Position numbers and translations under genes: made by a program. Below the pieces are notes generated by a model. The model did not search any database. It worked only from the letters and a program-made list of their open reading frames with translations, and had not been told where the DNA came from. A DNA stretch of 64,000 nt, taken from JBBQWR01 sp038210495. Lineage in GTDB: Bacteria > Planctomycetota > Planctomycetia > Pirellulales > DATAWG01. Positions 43,991 through 53,018 of the stretch are shown here, piece after piece (the first letter of the stretch is position 1; each line of letters starts with the position of its first letter). Where the stretch lies: assembly GCA_038210495.1 (NCBI GenBank), contig JBBQWR010000029.1:1-64000 (forward strand), in the 5' to 3' direction.

Positions 43991-45457
43991 CTATTTGACG
44001 AGGTTCTTAACGTCCTCAGACTTCGCCTCGGACGCTGTTGCTTTCGATTTCTCAATCTCACCTGGCCCGGCTTCATCTTTCTCGCTGGCGATTTCGAGTT
44101 CGGCCTTGTCCGGCAGAAAATAGTTGCCCTTCGTGACTACTTGGTCCCCGGCCTTCAACCCTTCGCCGTCGATCTGAATCAGATCGCCGCTAGTCACTCC
44201 CGTTTTGACGTTTACCCGATGAGGCGCCAATTTGTCTCCTTCTTTTTTTGCGACAAACACATGCGGGGTATCGCTTTCGTCGATCACCGCGGCGCGGGGC
44301 ACGGCCAACACGTTCTCGAGTCGCCGCACGACGATTCGCGCATGCACGTGCAGCCCGAGGCGAAATTGCTCGTCCGGATTTTCCGCCGTGACGTGGACAA
44401 TAAAGCTGCCTGCGCCGGGATCGATCTCGTGATCCACAAACGCAACTCTTCCCTGGATTTTGACGCCGTCGGCTTCGCTACCCCACCAAATCGTCACCGG
44501 TTGCCCAGCTTTGATGGCGGCGATATGCTTGGCGGGCACGGAGGCTTCGACGTCGATCGAACTTAGATCGGTGACGGCGGCGACCGGCGAGCCGACCGGC
44601 AAGCTTTGACCGAGAAAGACCGACAATTTCCCCAGTCGGCCGGCGATCGGCGAGCGAATGTTGGTTAGCTCGAGTTGCGTTTGAGCGGAGCGCAGATCGG
44701 CTTCTGCCGCCTTGATTTTGGCTTGCAGCTCCGCCGCTTTGCGCGAGGCCGGTAAATCGCTAAACTCCGCCAATCGAGCTTCGGCCGCGTGCTGGTCGGA
44801 CTGGGCTTTCTCAACTGCCGTGCGGGCGTCGGCCAACTGGGCCGGACCGACCAATGTTGGAATTTCGCTCAATCGTTTGAGCTGATCTTCCGCGGCTTTC
44901 AGGGCTGTCTTGGCCGATGCCGCGGCCGACTTGGCGGCCTCGACTTGTTGCGGACGCGGAACATTCTGGGCCGACGCGGTGGCTTCCGCTTCGGCCAACA
45001 GCGCTTCGGTTTTGGCCACGTTCGCTTGTGCCAACCCATCTTCCAGCCGCACAATGACCTGCCGCTGCGTGACGAGTTGTCCTAAGACGGCCGGCGCCGC
45101 ACTCGAATCCACGTCGGTTCGGGCAGCCGAATCCGTGCGGGGACTTCGCGGCAGAATGGCCGCCACCCGCCCTTCGATCGCCGTCGTGATCCGGGCAGTC
45201 CGGTTGAGCATCGGTTGCGTGATTCCCAGCGATTCAACCGTGTCGTCTAGCGATACGCTCACGACCGGCTGGACTTCGACCTTCACGATCGGGACAGGGG
45301 CTTCCTCGACCTTGGCGGCGCCCGCGTCACCCTTGCCGTGGCATCCGCCGAGAAGAAGCACGCTCATCGTCAGTAGACCCAGAAGTCGGCGTGACGGTCG
45401 GTCGAGAAGCCGGGGACGATGACATTGGTGGCGACGTGGTCGGTGGAGGAAGCTCAT
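43991..45457 (-). CDS. RND efflux periplasmic adaptor (membrane-fusion protein)
   Basis: A 488-residue lipoprotein: a basic N-terminus, then LLGLLTMSVLLLGGC with the lipidated Cys near residue 40. Starting at GTG 45466 is also possible. RITTAIEGRVAAILPRS begins the biotinyl-lipoyl-like half, followed by a long helical hairpin (residues about 150-250, Ala/Glu/Lys-rich coiled coil), LTNIRSPIAGRLGKLSVFLG for the second lipoyl half and beta-barrel segments. It links the pump to the outer-membrane channel. Its 5' end overlaps the channel gene by about 130 bases in another frame, which is unusually long. Confidence 0.88.
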   Translation of the reverse strand: MSFLHRPRRHQCHRPRLLDRPSRRLLGLLTMSVLLLGGCHGKGDAGAAKVEEAPVPIVKVEVQPVVSVSLDDTVESLGITQPMLNRTARITTAIEGRVAAILPRSPRTDSAARTDVDSSAAPAVLGQLVTQRQVIVRLEDGLAQANVAKTEALLAEAEATASAQNVPRPQQVEAAKSAAASAKTALKAAEDQLKRLSEIPTLVGPAQLADARTAVEKAQSDQHAAEARLAEFSDLPASRKAAELQAKIKAAEADLRSAQTQLELTNIRSPIAGRLGKLSVFLGQSLPVGSPVAAVTDLSSIDVEASVPAKHIAAIKAGQPVTIWWGSEADGVKIQGRVAFVDHEIDPGAGSFIVHVTAENPDEQFRLGLHVHARIVVRRLENVLAVPRAAVIDESDTPHVFVAKKEGDKLAPHRVNVKTGVTSGDLIQIDGEGLKAGDQVVTKGNYFLPDKAELEIASEKDEAGPGEIEKSKATASEAKSEDVKNLVK

Positions 45458-47108
45458 TGGGCGCACTTCGCATATCTCGGGCGGAACTATTCAACCGACC
45501 AGTCAAAGCATCGAGTTCGATCAATCGCAGCGCCATTTGGTTTTGCGATTCCAATAATTGCTGCCGAGCCGCCAGCAGCCGACGTCGAAGTTCGACCAGT
45601 TTTAGCAAATCCAACTGCCCGGCGGACAGTAATTTATCGGCGTCCACCAGTCGTTGCTGGCTCGCCGGCAACACGTCATTGGCCAAGGCCGCCGCGATCC
45701 GTTGAACACTGGCATATGCATCGTACGCCGCGAGGATTCTTATCTTAACCTTGAGCCGTGTTTGCTCCAAATCGGCCGCCGCTTTAGCCCGCTCGGCCTC
45801 GGCCTGCAATCGTTCGCCCTGGCGGCGGTTGTAAATTTGCAATGGGACCTGAATTGTAGCGCCCGCGAAAAAAGTTTTGCTCTCGTCGATTTCGATCGCC
45901 GGACCCGCGGTAATGTTGGCGTGCTGATTAGCCCGGGCGAGCTGTTCCGCCGCGGCCGCTTGTCGCAGAGCGGCGGCTTTGGCCTGAACTTCGGGCAAAG
46001 TTTGCAGTGCCGACTGAACGAGGAGTTCGATGCTCGCGCTGCGGTCCTCGATGTTGGCATTTATGTTTGCCGCCGAGACGGCAATCGGCATTTCAATAGG
46101 CAGATTCAAGCCACCTTGCGGAACGAGCTGGACCCCTTCGGCAATGCCCAACGATGACCGCAAATCGACCTCCGCGGCAGCGACCTCGACTTCGCCGATC
46201 AATTCCGCCTGACGCGAATCGCCTGCCTCGGCCTGCGCCACGAGCAGATCGGCGCCGGTCACTTTGCCCGCGTCCAACAGCGACCGAGCATTGGCCGCCA
46301 ATTGGCGGTTCAGCTCTGATGCGTCTTGCGCGAGTTGCAATTTCCCTCGGGCCATCAGCAGCGCCTGATATTTGCGATAGACGTCCGCCCGGACATCGAG
46401 TTCCTTCTGCGCGATTTCCCAACTAGTCCGGCGGATCGTGGCCTGCGCCTGCGAGCGGCGGAAATTTCCTTTGTGACCGAGTTCGATTTCCTGCAGCACG
46501 GTGTACGATTGTCGAAAGTGCTGAGGCAGCCCGGCAGTGTTATTGGCGGATTGAAGTTGCGCCTCGAACGTGGGATTGAAGGGGTATGTATTGGCCGTCA
46601 CGCGCTGGGAGTCCGCAATCGCCAGATCGCCGCGGGCGACCGAGAGGTCCGGATTTCTGGCGAGCGCAATGGTCACGGCCTCGTCGATCGATATTTCGCG
46701 AGTCGGAGGACTCGACGGATTGGGCAGCGCGGACAAAACGGGCGCGGCCGGCGATACGGCGATAAGCTTTAGGGCAAGTTGACCAGCCGGGACATCGTCA
46801 AAGGCCGTCAATTGGAGCGGCGCCAATGATCCCGGCTCGGCGAATGTCACCCATTGCAGTTCGGAGCCAATCGGGGCGTCGCCTGGCTTTGCGGTCGGCG
46901 GGGCGATGCCAGGTGATGTTATTGGCCCCAGACCCAGGGGCGCCGCGGCCGGCCGTAAAATGGGAACGGTTTCCGCTAGCTGAAGTTGTGGCGCCGGGGA
47001 AAGGCCCAATGGCTGGGGAGTCTGTGGATGCGCGGCGCATCCCGCGAAGCCGCCGCCAGCGAGGGCCGCACACGTTACGACAAGGATTTTAGAGTAGCGG
47101 GATATCAA
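45327..47108 (-). CDS. TolC-family outer-membrane efflux protein
   Basis: A 593-residue lipoprotein starting at TTG 47108; KILVVTCAALAGGGFAGC gives a lipobox with Cys near residue 24. After a Pro-rich stretch, REISIDEAVTIALARNPDLS begins the first of two TolC repeats, with long amphipathic helices. The second repeat is QPAL-like in LVDADKLLSAGQLDLLKLVE. The C-terminal 50 residues are low complexity and overlap the adaptor gene. It forms the trimeric exit duct of the RND pump and belongs to the NodT-like lipoprotein branch. The 278-base gap upstream is shared with the divergent methyltransferase gene and should contain both promoters. Confidence 0.88.
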   Translation of the reverse strand: MISRYSKILVVTCAALAGGGFAGCAAHPQTPQPLGLSPAPQLQLAETVPILRPAAAPLGLGPITSPGIAPPTAKPGDAPIGSELQWVTFAEPGSLAPLQLTAFDDVPAGQLALKLIAVSPAAPVLSALPNPSSPPTREISIDEAVTIALARNPDLSVARGDLAIADSQRVTANTYPFNPTFEAQLQSANNTAGLPQHFRQSYTVLQEIELGHKGNFRRSQAQATIRRTSWEIAQKELDVRADVYRKYQALLMARGKLQLAQDASELNRQLAANARSLLDAGKVTGADLLVAQAEAGDSRQAELIGEVEVAAAEVDLRSSLGIAEGVQLVPQGGLNLPIEMPIAVSAANINANIEDRSASIELLVQSALQTLPEVQAKAAALRQAAAAEQLARANQHANITAGPAIEIDESKTFFAGATIQVPLQIYNRRQGERLQAEAERAKAAADLEQTRLKVKIRILAAYDAYASVQRIAAALANDVLPASQQRLVDADKLLSAGQLDLLKLVELRRRLLAARQQLLESQNQMALRLIELDALTGRLNSSARDMRSAPNELPPPTTSPPMSSSPASRPTVTPTSGSTDDERASSRRMPRQG

Positions 47109-47386
47109 AATCCGGCCTTAAATTCACGGAGTGCGAAGAAGTGGCGGCGCCTCCCGTACATCGGGAAGCTAGGCGAGTGAAATCGAGTCCAAGGATTTTG
47201 ACGGTTGTAGCCCCCGTGTTTTACCTGACTTAAACCGTGGTGCTCGATTTGACCGAGATAAACATGCGGCGGCGTGGCCCCGTTCGCCCGCAATAGCCGC
47301 GTTGACCCTTCTTACCAAAACGGCTATCTTTCGGCGGTCTTTCCAGGCAGAACGCATCGAGCCGGTTTTGGGTTTTAGCGCCCGGC

Positions 47387-48103
47387 ATGGCGGAAGTGCG
47401 ATTAAGACGCGACGAGTTCACGGAACGGCCAACAACGAAAGTCTCCCTTAGATTACCGGTCCCCGGTCCCGATATGGCATCTGCGCAGATTTCCGAACAG
47501 ATCGATATTCGTCCTCCCCTGGCGCCGCAAATCTGGATTTTGCCGGCCGCGATTGCGTTGGGGATAGCCATAGTTTCCACGCCGACTGTCGCCCTCGGCT
47601 CCTGGACGCAATTCAACACCGACTCACTGGCTTGGACGTTGTTCGCCGCCGGCGCCGCGTTTCGGTGGTGGAGCGCCATTTATCGTGGCGACACGCATGG
47701 CAAGGCGCTCCTAAACTCCGGACCCTACTCGCTCTGCCGTCATCCGATGCCGTTGGGAAGCGTCCTGATTGGGTTTGCGTTCGCGCTATTCCTCGGCAGC
47801 GCCACATTCGCGCTCGGGTTTGCCGTCGCTGCGACGGGATACTATTCGATGGTTGTCGGCGCCGAAGAGCGGCGGCTCGCGCGGATGTTCGGCAGCGAAT
47901 TCGCAATGTATCGCAAGCAAGTCCCCCTTCTGTGGCCCAAGCTTAGAAACTTCAAAGCGGGCGCGACGATCGTCTTCGACGTGACCGAGCTCTTGCAAGA
48001 ACTGCGGCGAATGACGGTCTGGATGTGGATCCCCGTCATCGGCCGATTGTTGGCGCAGTTTCGGGGCGAACCGTGGTGGCCCCACTTTCTGCATCTGCCC
48101 TAG
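47387..48103 (+). CDS. Isoprenylcysteine carboxyl methyltransferase-like membrane protein
   Basis: 238 residues; ATG 47474 is a possible later start that would drop a polar N-terminus. It has four to five hydrophobic helices. The C-terminal SAM-binding signature of the ICMT/PEMT superfamily is clear: LLNSGPYSLCRHPMPLGSVL (residues about 108-127), then EERRLARMFGSEFAMYRKQV with the conserved Glu and Tyr. Bacterial members methylate lipids or small hydrophobic molecules rather than prenylated proteins. It stands alone and diverges from the RND operon. The substrate is unknown. Confidence 0.78.
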   Translation: MAEVRLRRDEFTERPTTKVSLRLPVPGPDMASAQISEQIDIRPPLAPQIWILPAAIALGIAIVSTPTVALGSWTQFNTDSLAWTLFAAGAAFRWWSAIYRGDTHGKALLNSGPYSLCRHPMPLGSVLIGFAFALFLGSATFALGFAVAATGYYSMVVGAEERRLARMFGSEFAMYRKQVPLLWPKLRNFKAGATIVFDVTELLQELRRMTVWMWIPVIGRLLAQFRGEPWWPHFLHLP

Positions 48104-48243
48104 TGCGGCTGGGCGATTGAGCGGGGCGACGTCAAAATGCGACTGATGAAGAACGCGATCGCGGAGATCGTCGATGAGAAACTCAAGCGGTGAGCGTCAG
48201 GTACGACGCAGCGCGATATTGGCCAGGCACATCGCCGACCTGC

Positions 48244-48750
48244 CTAATCCAGCCCATTGCGGCCACGGATCTTGAGCAGCTTTTGCATTCGCAGGTCGAG
48301 CGAGCGCCACCCCTTGGCGGCGCCGGTCAGCGCCAGGTCGTTCGGAAATTCCGCCGGCCGGCCTTCCGAGTCCACTTGAACGAACCCGAACAGGCCATCC
48401 ATCCAGGGACTCTTCTGGCCCGCGAGCGGCGAGGCGATCAACCCGGCCACCAGATACGCCCGCGTGAGATGCAGCACGGCCCCTTTGATCTCGACCATCG
48501 AACCGACGGGCACGGGCCGGTAACACTCCAGACTGAGCACGCGGCGAAGCAGCAGATTCGCCGTCGAACCGACCGCGTTGAAAGCAGTCGTATAGGCTGC
48601 CTCGAGCGCAATCCGCATTAGCGAACCGGCGTAGAGCGTGCCGTGATGATTCGAGTCGACAGGCAGAATCAACCGATGCGTGAGCGTTGCCTGCGCCACG
48701 GCCGGCAAGCACTCATCGGAGGTCGAAGTTGAGTTGGAATTATCGGGCAT
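48244..48750 (-). CDS. Hotdog-fold acyl-CoA thioesterase
   Basis: A 168-residue protein of the YciA/BFIT-type acyl-CoA thioesterase family. LTHRLILPVDSNHHGTLYAG is the characteristic helix start, with His and Gly near the catalytic site, and GSMVEIKGAVLHLTRAYLVA is a typical core strand. The first 20 residues are polar and variable. Because it lies directly after the FAAL-ACP-AOS gene on the same strand (186 bases apart), it may release or proof-read acyl groups in that lipid pathway, though a general housekeeping role is equally possible. It should be cytoplasmic and oligomeric. Confidence 0.78.
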   Translation of the reverse strand: MPDNSNSTSTSDECLPAVAQATLTHRLILPVDSNHHGTLYAGSLMRIALEAAYTTAFNAVGSTANLLLRRVLSLECYRPVPVGSMVEIKGAVLHLTRAYLVAGLIASPLAGQKSPWMDGLFGFVQVDSEGRPAEFPNDLALTGAAKGWRSLDLRMQKLLKIRGRNGLD

Positions 48751-48804
48751 CGATGCACGTCATGTAAAAATCATTTCTTCGAGCCGGCGGCCGGAGGCTT
48801 TACG

Positions 48805-48915
48805 GCGCCTGGAGCTGGAGGCGCTTCGCCGAAGCCCCGGCTGTGGACGCCAAAACCACTCACAGGCTCCGGGGCTTCCCTGCGGTCCCGCTCCGGCCAC
48901 CCACCCACTCGTTAT
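48805..48915. repeat. Dispersed GC-rich element (partial copies elsewhere)
   Basis: The gap between the thioesterase and the FAAL gene holds CTGGAGGCGCTTCGCCGAAG and later CCGGGGCTTCCCTGCGGTCC with CCGGCCACCCACCCACT. A related segment lies at 31593-31640 (complementary GGCTTCGGCGAAGCGCCTCC followed by CGGCCACCCAACCACTT), and CGCCGAAGCCCCGGAG recurs near 52780. This suggests a third dispersed repeat family. The boundaries are uncertain. Confidence 0.5.
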
Positions 48916-48935
48916 TAATTCGCAATTTTCGAACC

Positions 48936-51900
48936 TCAATTTTGCCGAGAACCTGGCGCCCCCGAGTTGCGCTGGCCATTTTGATTGTTGCCCACCGAAA
49001 CGGCCTGTCTCACATACACAGGATCAATTTTACCCAGTTCCTCGGCAATGGCCGTGACCGTTTCGCGAATCTGCGGCTCGGTGTGCAACGACGAAATGAA
49101 GAACCGCAGCCGGGCCGCGCTCTCTTCCACCGCCGGATACAAAATCGCCTGCACGTTGATCGCCCGGCCGAACAGCGCCTGCGAAAGTTGCAAGCTATGC
49201 AGCGAGTTGCCGATGATCACCGGCACGACGGCCGAATCGCGGCTCATGCCGGTGTTCAGCCCTCGTTCCTTGGCGAGCGTCAAAAACAGCCGGCTGTTCT
49301 CGGCCAGTTTGGCGACCCGCTCCGGTTCCACTTCCAATAGCCGCAGCGACGCCAGCGCCGCGGCCGTATTGGGCGGCGAAATGCCGACGCTATAGACGAA
49401 CCCAGGCGACGTGTATTTGAGATATTCCACCAGCGCCTTGCTGCCGGCGATGTATCCGCCGCAACTCCCGAACGATTTGCTCAGCGTCCCCATCCAAATG
49501 TCGACGTCGGCCGGATCGACATCGAAGTGCTCGCCGATCCCGCGACCGTGCGGCCCCATGACGCCGGCGGAGTGAGCTTCGTCGACCATCAAGAATGTCT
49601 TGTGGCGCTGCTTGACTTCGATGAACCGCGGCAGCTCGGGATAATCGCCGTCCATGCTGTACACGCCTTCGATCACGACCAGCACCCGGCGATAGTCGCC
49701 GCGCAGCTCGGTCAGCATTTGATCCAGGGTATGCCAGTCGTTGTGCGGAAAAGCGCGACGCCGGGCGCCGCTCAGGATCGAGCCCTGCATGATGCTGTTG
49801 TGGCTCAGCGCGTCGTGCAGGATCAGATCGCCGGGGCCAAACAAATGCCCAATCGTCGTTTCGTTCGTCGAGTGTCCGCCGACATAAACGATCGAATCTT
49901 GCGCGCCGACGAAGTTGGCGATCGCCTGCTCGAGCTCGCGATGAATCAGCTTTTCGCCCGAGACCAGCCGACTGGCCGAGACGCTCGTCCCGTAGCGATC
50001 GATCGCTTCCTTGGCGGCTCGGGTTACGATCGGGTCGCCGGACATGCCAATATAGTTATAGCTCGACCAGTTGATCAACTCGCGACCGGCAATCCGCGTG
50101 GTGTCGAGCGTGACTCGCTCGTGAGGGCGGAAGTAGGGATTGACCATGCCCGCGCTTTGTACGGCTTGCATGTGCTGCTTGAGCGCGACGTATTCCGGAT
50201 AGAGCTCGAAGCGATGATTCTCGGGCGGAATATCCTCGATCCGCGAGCGGCCGGAACGGAGCTTGGGGGTCGTGCCCAAATAGGCTTCGACCCCTTCGAC
50301 CACTTCGCGGCAGGTTTCCATTTGCGGTAGGACTTCTTCTGGAAACCGTCCGCCAAATGTCTCTTCGAGCGCCGCGATGATCTCCATCCGCTCGAGCGAA
50401 TCGAGACCCAGCTCGAGGATGTTGGTGTCGAGCGTCAGATCGGTAGCCCGCTCCTTGGCGATTCGGCGAACTTCGTCCAGCACGATCCGCACTGTCTCTT
50501 CGGAGACCGGCTTGGCTCGCGCGTCGGCGTCGGCGGCATCCTGTCGGTCGCGTGTCGGGGCGCCGGCCCCATGGCCATTGGCGGCGGCAGCAGGGTCCGC
50601 GGCCAAACGGGCGGCCCGTCTTTCGGCGCGACGGGCGGCCGCCGATTTGTCGGCTGGGTCCCAGGCTCGCCACTGCTCGACGATTTCGAGCGAGCCATCC
50701 AAAAACCCTTGCCGGCAAGCATGCCGCTGGATTTTGCCGCTGGAGGTTTTGGGAATACTGCCCGCTTTGATCAATGCGATTCCCTCGACCGGCAACTCAT
50801 GCTCGACGGACACAACTCGGCGGATCGCGTCGTAGACATCGTCGAGCGCCTCGACGTCGCGTTGCTTGCCGCGCTCAAGTTCCCGCACGAGAACCAGTCG
50901 CTCGCGGCCTTCGATTTCAACGGTGAACGCGGCGCCGGCGCCTTCGCGGAGGCTCGGATGGGCCGTGTCGACCGTCAGTTCGATGTCCTGCGGATAGTGA
51001 TTCAGGCCGTGGATGATGATCAGGTCTTTGAGCCGGCCCGTGATGAACAGTTCGCCGGCCTGCATGAAACCCAGATCGCCCGTGCGGAGATAGGGACCCG
51101 CGCCGTCGGTCAGATGCGCTTGGAACGTATGCGCGGTCAAGTCGGCGCGCTTCCAATAGCCTTGCGCGATGCTTGGCCCGGCGACCCAAACCTCACCCAC
51201 TTCGTCCGCGGCACAGCGATTGAGCGTGTCGGGATTCACGATCACGATCTCTTGATCCAAGAGCGTGCCACCGCAGCCCACCAGCGGCCGTGCGCCTTCT
51301 TCGTCCGGCAGGGCGTCTACGATCTGGTTGTTCTCGAGCGCTTCGGAATCGAAGCTGCGAACGACCGGCGGGGCCGTCTTGAACCCGCCCGATACGATCA
51401 GCGTGGCTTCCGCCATGCCGTAGCACGGATAAAACGCCTCGCGGCGGAATCCGCACGGGGCGAACATCTTGGCGAACGCCTCGAGCGTCTCTTCGCGGAC
51501 CGGTTCGGCGCCGTTAAACGCCAAGTTCCAACTGCTGAGATCGAGCGTCTCGCGCTGCTCGGCCGTCACTTTGCGAACACACAAGTCGTAAGCGAAATTG
51601 GGTCCACCGCTGATCGTCGCTTTGTATCGGGAAATGGCCTGCAGCCAGCGGACGGGCTTTTGCAGAAACGCCACCGGCGACATCAGCACGGGCCACTGGC
51701 CGATATACAGCGGCTGCAAAATTCCGCCGATCAGTCCCATGTCGTGATAGCTTGGCAGCCAGAACATGCCGTGCCCCGACCGCGTATGCTCGAACGCATA
51801 GGCAATCAGGGCCGAGTTGTGCATGAGGTTGGCGTGGTTCAGCATCACTCCCTTGGGCGTGCCGGTCGAGCCCGAGGTATATTGCAGGAAGGCCAGTGTA

Positions 51901-52409
51901 TCGCCGTAAACCTCGGGATGCTTCCAGTCTTTTTCCAAGCCCGCGTCGAGATTGTCAGTCGCTTGCCAGCGCAAGACTTTGAGATTGGGCGCCTGATCCA
52001 GCAGCGGCTGAACTCGCTCTAAGACGTCTTGCGTCGTCAGGGCGACCTTCGCCTCGGCGTCGTCGGCGATGGCCTGAATGCGCGACAGCGAGCGGTTTCG
52101 CTTCGGTGGATAGGCCGGCACCGCCACGACGCCTGCATAAAGGCAGCCGAAGAACGCGGCGACGAACTCCAGCCCCGCCGGGTAGAGCAATAGCGCCCGC
52201 TGGCCAGCCAAGTTTTGAGCCTGGAGACCGGCGCCGATCGCCCGGGCGCGGCGATCCAGTTCGGCGTACGTCCAGTTGACCTCTTCCGTCTCGCCATCGA
52301 CCAAGTAACTGTAAGCGCGATCGTTCGCCTGATGACTGGCCCTATGCAGAAGCAAGTCGACGAGATTGGACGGTCCAAAGAACGAGCCGGGCAGATGATC
52401 GAGATGCAC
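48936..52409 (-). CDS. Fatty-acyl-AMP ligase/acyl carrier protein/alpha-oxoamine synthase fusion
   Basis: A single 1157-residue protein from GTG 52409. Residues 1-590 form a fatty-acyl-AMP ligase (LQYTSGSTGTPKGVML at 175-190; FYPCYGMAEATLIVSGG at 327-342; final Lys in KTSSGKIQR, 559). After a charged Ala/Arg linker comes an acyl carrier protein with LELGLDSLERMEI; Ser671 should carry phosphopantetheine. Residues about 740-1140 are a PLP-dependent alpha-oxoamine synthase (VDEAHSAGVMGPHGRG; Lys978 in MGTLSKSFGSCGG). Predicted reaction: activate a fatty acid, load it on the ACP, and condense it with an amino acid, releasing CO2, to give an alpha-amino ketone. This is the logic of sphingoid-base synthesis. 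The amino acid and product are unknown. Confidence 0.9.
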   Translation of the reverse strand: MHLDHLPGSFFGPSNLVDLLLHRASHQANDRAYSYLVDGETEEVNWTYAELDRRARAIGAGLQAQNLAGQRALLLYPAGLEFVAAFFGCLYAGVVAVPAYPPKRNRSLSRIQAIADDAEAKVALTTQDVLERVQPLLDQAPNLKVLRWQATDNLDAGLEKDWKHPEVYGDTLAFLQYTSGSTGTPKGVMLNHANLMHNSALIAYAFEHTRSGHGMFWLPSYHDMGLIGGILQPLYIGQWPVLMSPVAFLQKPVRWLQAISRYKATISGGPNFAYDLCVRKVTAEQRETLDLSSWNLAFNGAEPVREETLEAFAKMFAPCGFRREAFYPCYGMAEATLIVSGGFKTAPPVVRSFDSEALENNQIVDALPDEEGARPLVGCGGTLLDQEIVIVNPDTLNRCAADEVGEVWVAGPSIAQGYWKRADLTAHTFQAHLTDGAGPYLRTGDLGFMQAGELFITGRLKDLIIIHGLNHYPQDIELTVDTAHPSLREGAGAAFTVEIEGRERLVLVRELERGKQRDVEALDDVYDAIRRVVSVEHELPVEGIALIKAGSIPKTSSGKIQRHACRQGFLDGSLEIVEQWRAWDPADKSAAARRAERRAARLAADPAAAANGHGAGAPTRDRQDAADADARAKPVSEETVRIVLDEVRRIAKERATDLTLDTNILELGLDSLERMEIIAALEETFGGRFPEEVLPQMETCREVVEGVEAYLGTTPKLRSGRSRIEDIPPENHRFELYPEYVALKQHMQAVQSAGMVNPYFRPHERVTLDTTRIAGRELINWSSYNYIGMSGDPIVTRAAKEAIDRYGTSVSASRLVSGEKLIHRELEQAIANFVGAQDSIVYVGGHSTNETTIGHLFGPGDLILHDALSHNSIMQGSILSGARRRAFPHNDWHTLDQMLTELRGDYRRVLVVIEGVYSMDGDYPELPRFIEVKQRHKTFLMVDEAHSAGVMGPHGRGIGEHFDVDPADVDIWMGTLSKSFGSCGGYIAGSKALVEYLKYTSPGFVYSVGISPPNTAAALASLRLLEVEPERVAKLAENSRLFLTLAKERGLNTGMSRDSAVVPVIIGNSLHSLQLSQALFGRAINVQAILYPAVEESAARLRFFISSLHTEPQIRETVTAIAEELGKIDPVYVRQAVSVGNNQNGQRNSGAPGSRQN

Positions 52410-53018
52410 GCTGTTGACCCTCGGTTACTTAGAACCCCTCACAAAACCGCCGGGGACTGTCCCCATTTTGCGGAGTCCGGGGACTTCGTTGAGCTCAATC
52501 GAACCGAGCAAAACTGGGGACTGTCCCCTTCTCTCCCGGGTTATTCCATAGTCGGACAATGTGCAGACAACCCTAGATTCACCAGTTTAACAATTACGGT
52601 GGCTGTACACAAACCGCCGATCGCCCTCGAAAGAACGGAACGCTGTCGAGCTGTCTCGGCGCTCTATCCCAGTTGCAATCGTCATCTTCGGCCTGACGCC
52701 CACGAAGAAAAGGGCTTTGGCGATACAACCCTTAAGAACCCCTCACAAACTATGGGCGCCCAGGGCTGGCGGCGTCGTCGCCGAAGCCCCGGAGCGTGGT
52801 TTGGACTTCGAGAGTAAGCCACCGGGTTTTTCCCTTCGGTCCAGCGCCGGCGCACCGGAACCGTTAAGTGCCTTTGCGATTGGCTGCTTGACAGCGGGTT
52901 TACCGTCTGGCAGTAATGGCGAAACTGCGCTGGGCCTGCGATCCAGTCTCGTCACCCGGCGCGGCCTCCCGCCTGCTCTTTGGTCGCCACTCGTTCATCC
53001 CAGAAAAGGTTCAACGTC
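52410..53018. other. Repeat-rich intergenic region
   Basis: About 600 bases between the divergent FAAL fusion and esterase genes. A 15-bp direct repeat, AGAACCCCTCACAAA, occurs at 52431-52445 and 52735-52749. The first copy abuts the palindromic element at 52451-52528; the second is followed by GGGCGCCCAGGGCTGGCGG and CGCCGAAGCCCCGGAG, part of another dispersed repeat. No gene is convincing on either strand. Confidence 0.6.
52451..52528. repeat. Palindromic GGGGACTGTCCCC element, intergenic copy
   Basis: A 78-bp inverted-repeat element. Both ends carry GGGGACTGTCCCC, itself almost a palindrome; ATTTTGC inside the left end is matched by GCAAAA inside the right end. A GGAGTCC core is shared with the copy inside the RND permease gene (42575-42640). 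A partial end, GGGGACAGCCC, is found near 53940. Confidence 0.8.

Noticed and set aside
50571..52022. Long plus-strand frame (483 codons) opposite the FAAL fusion gene
   Set aside because: It is antisense to strong FAAL motifs, shows no family likeness and comes from GC-rich third positions.
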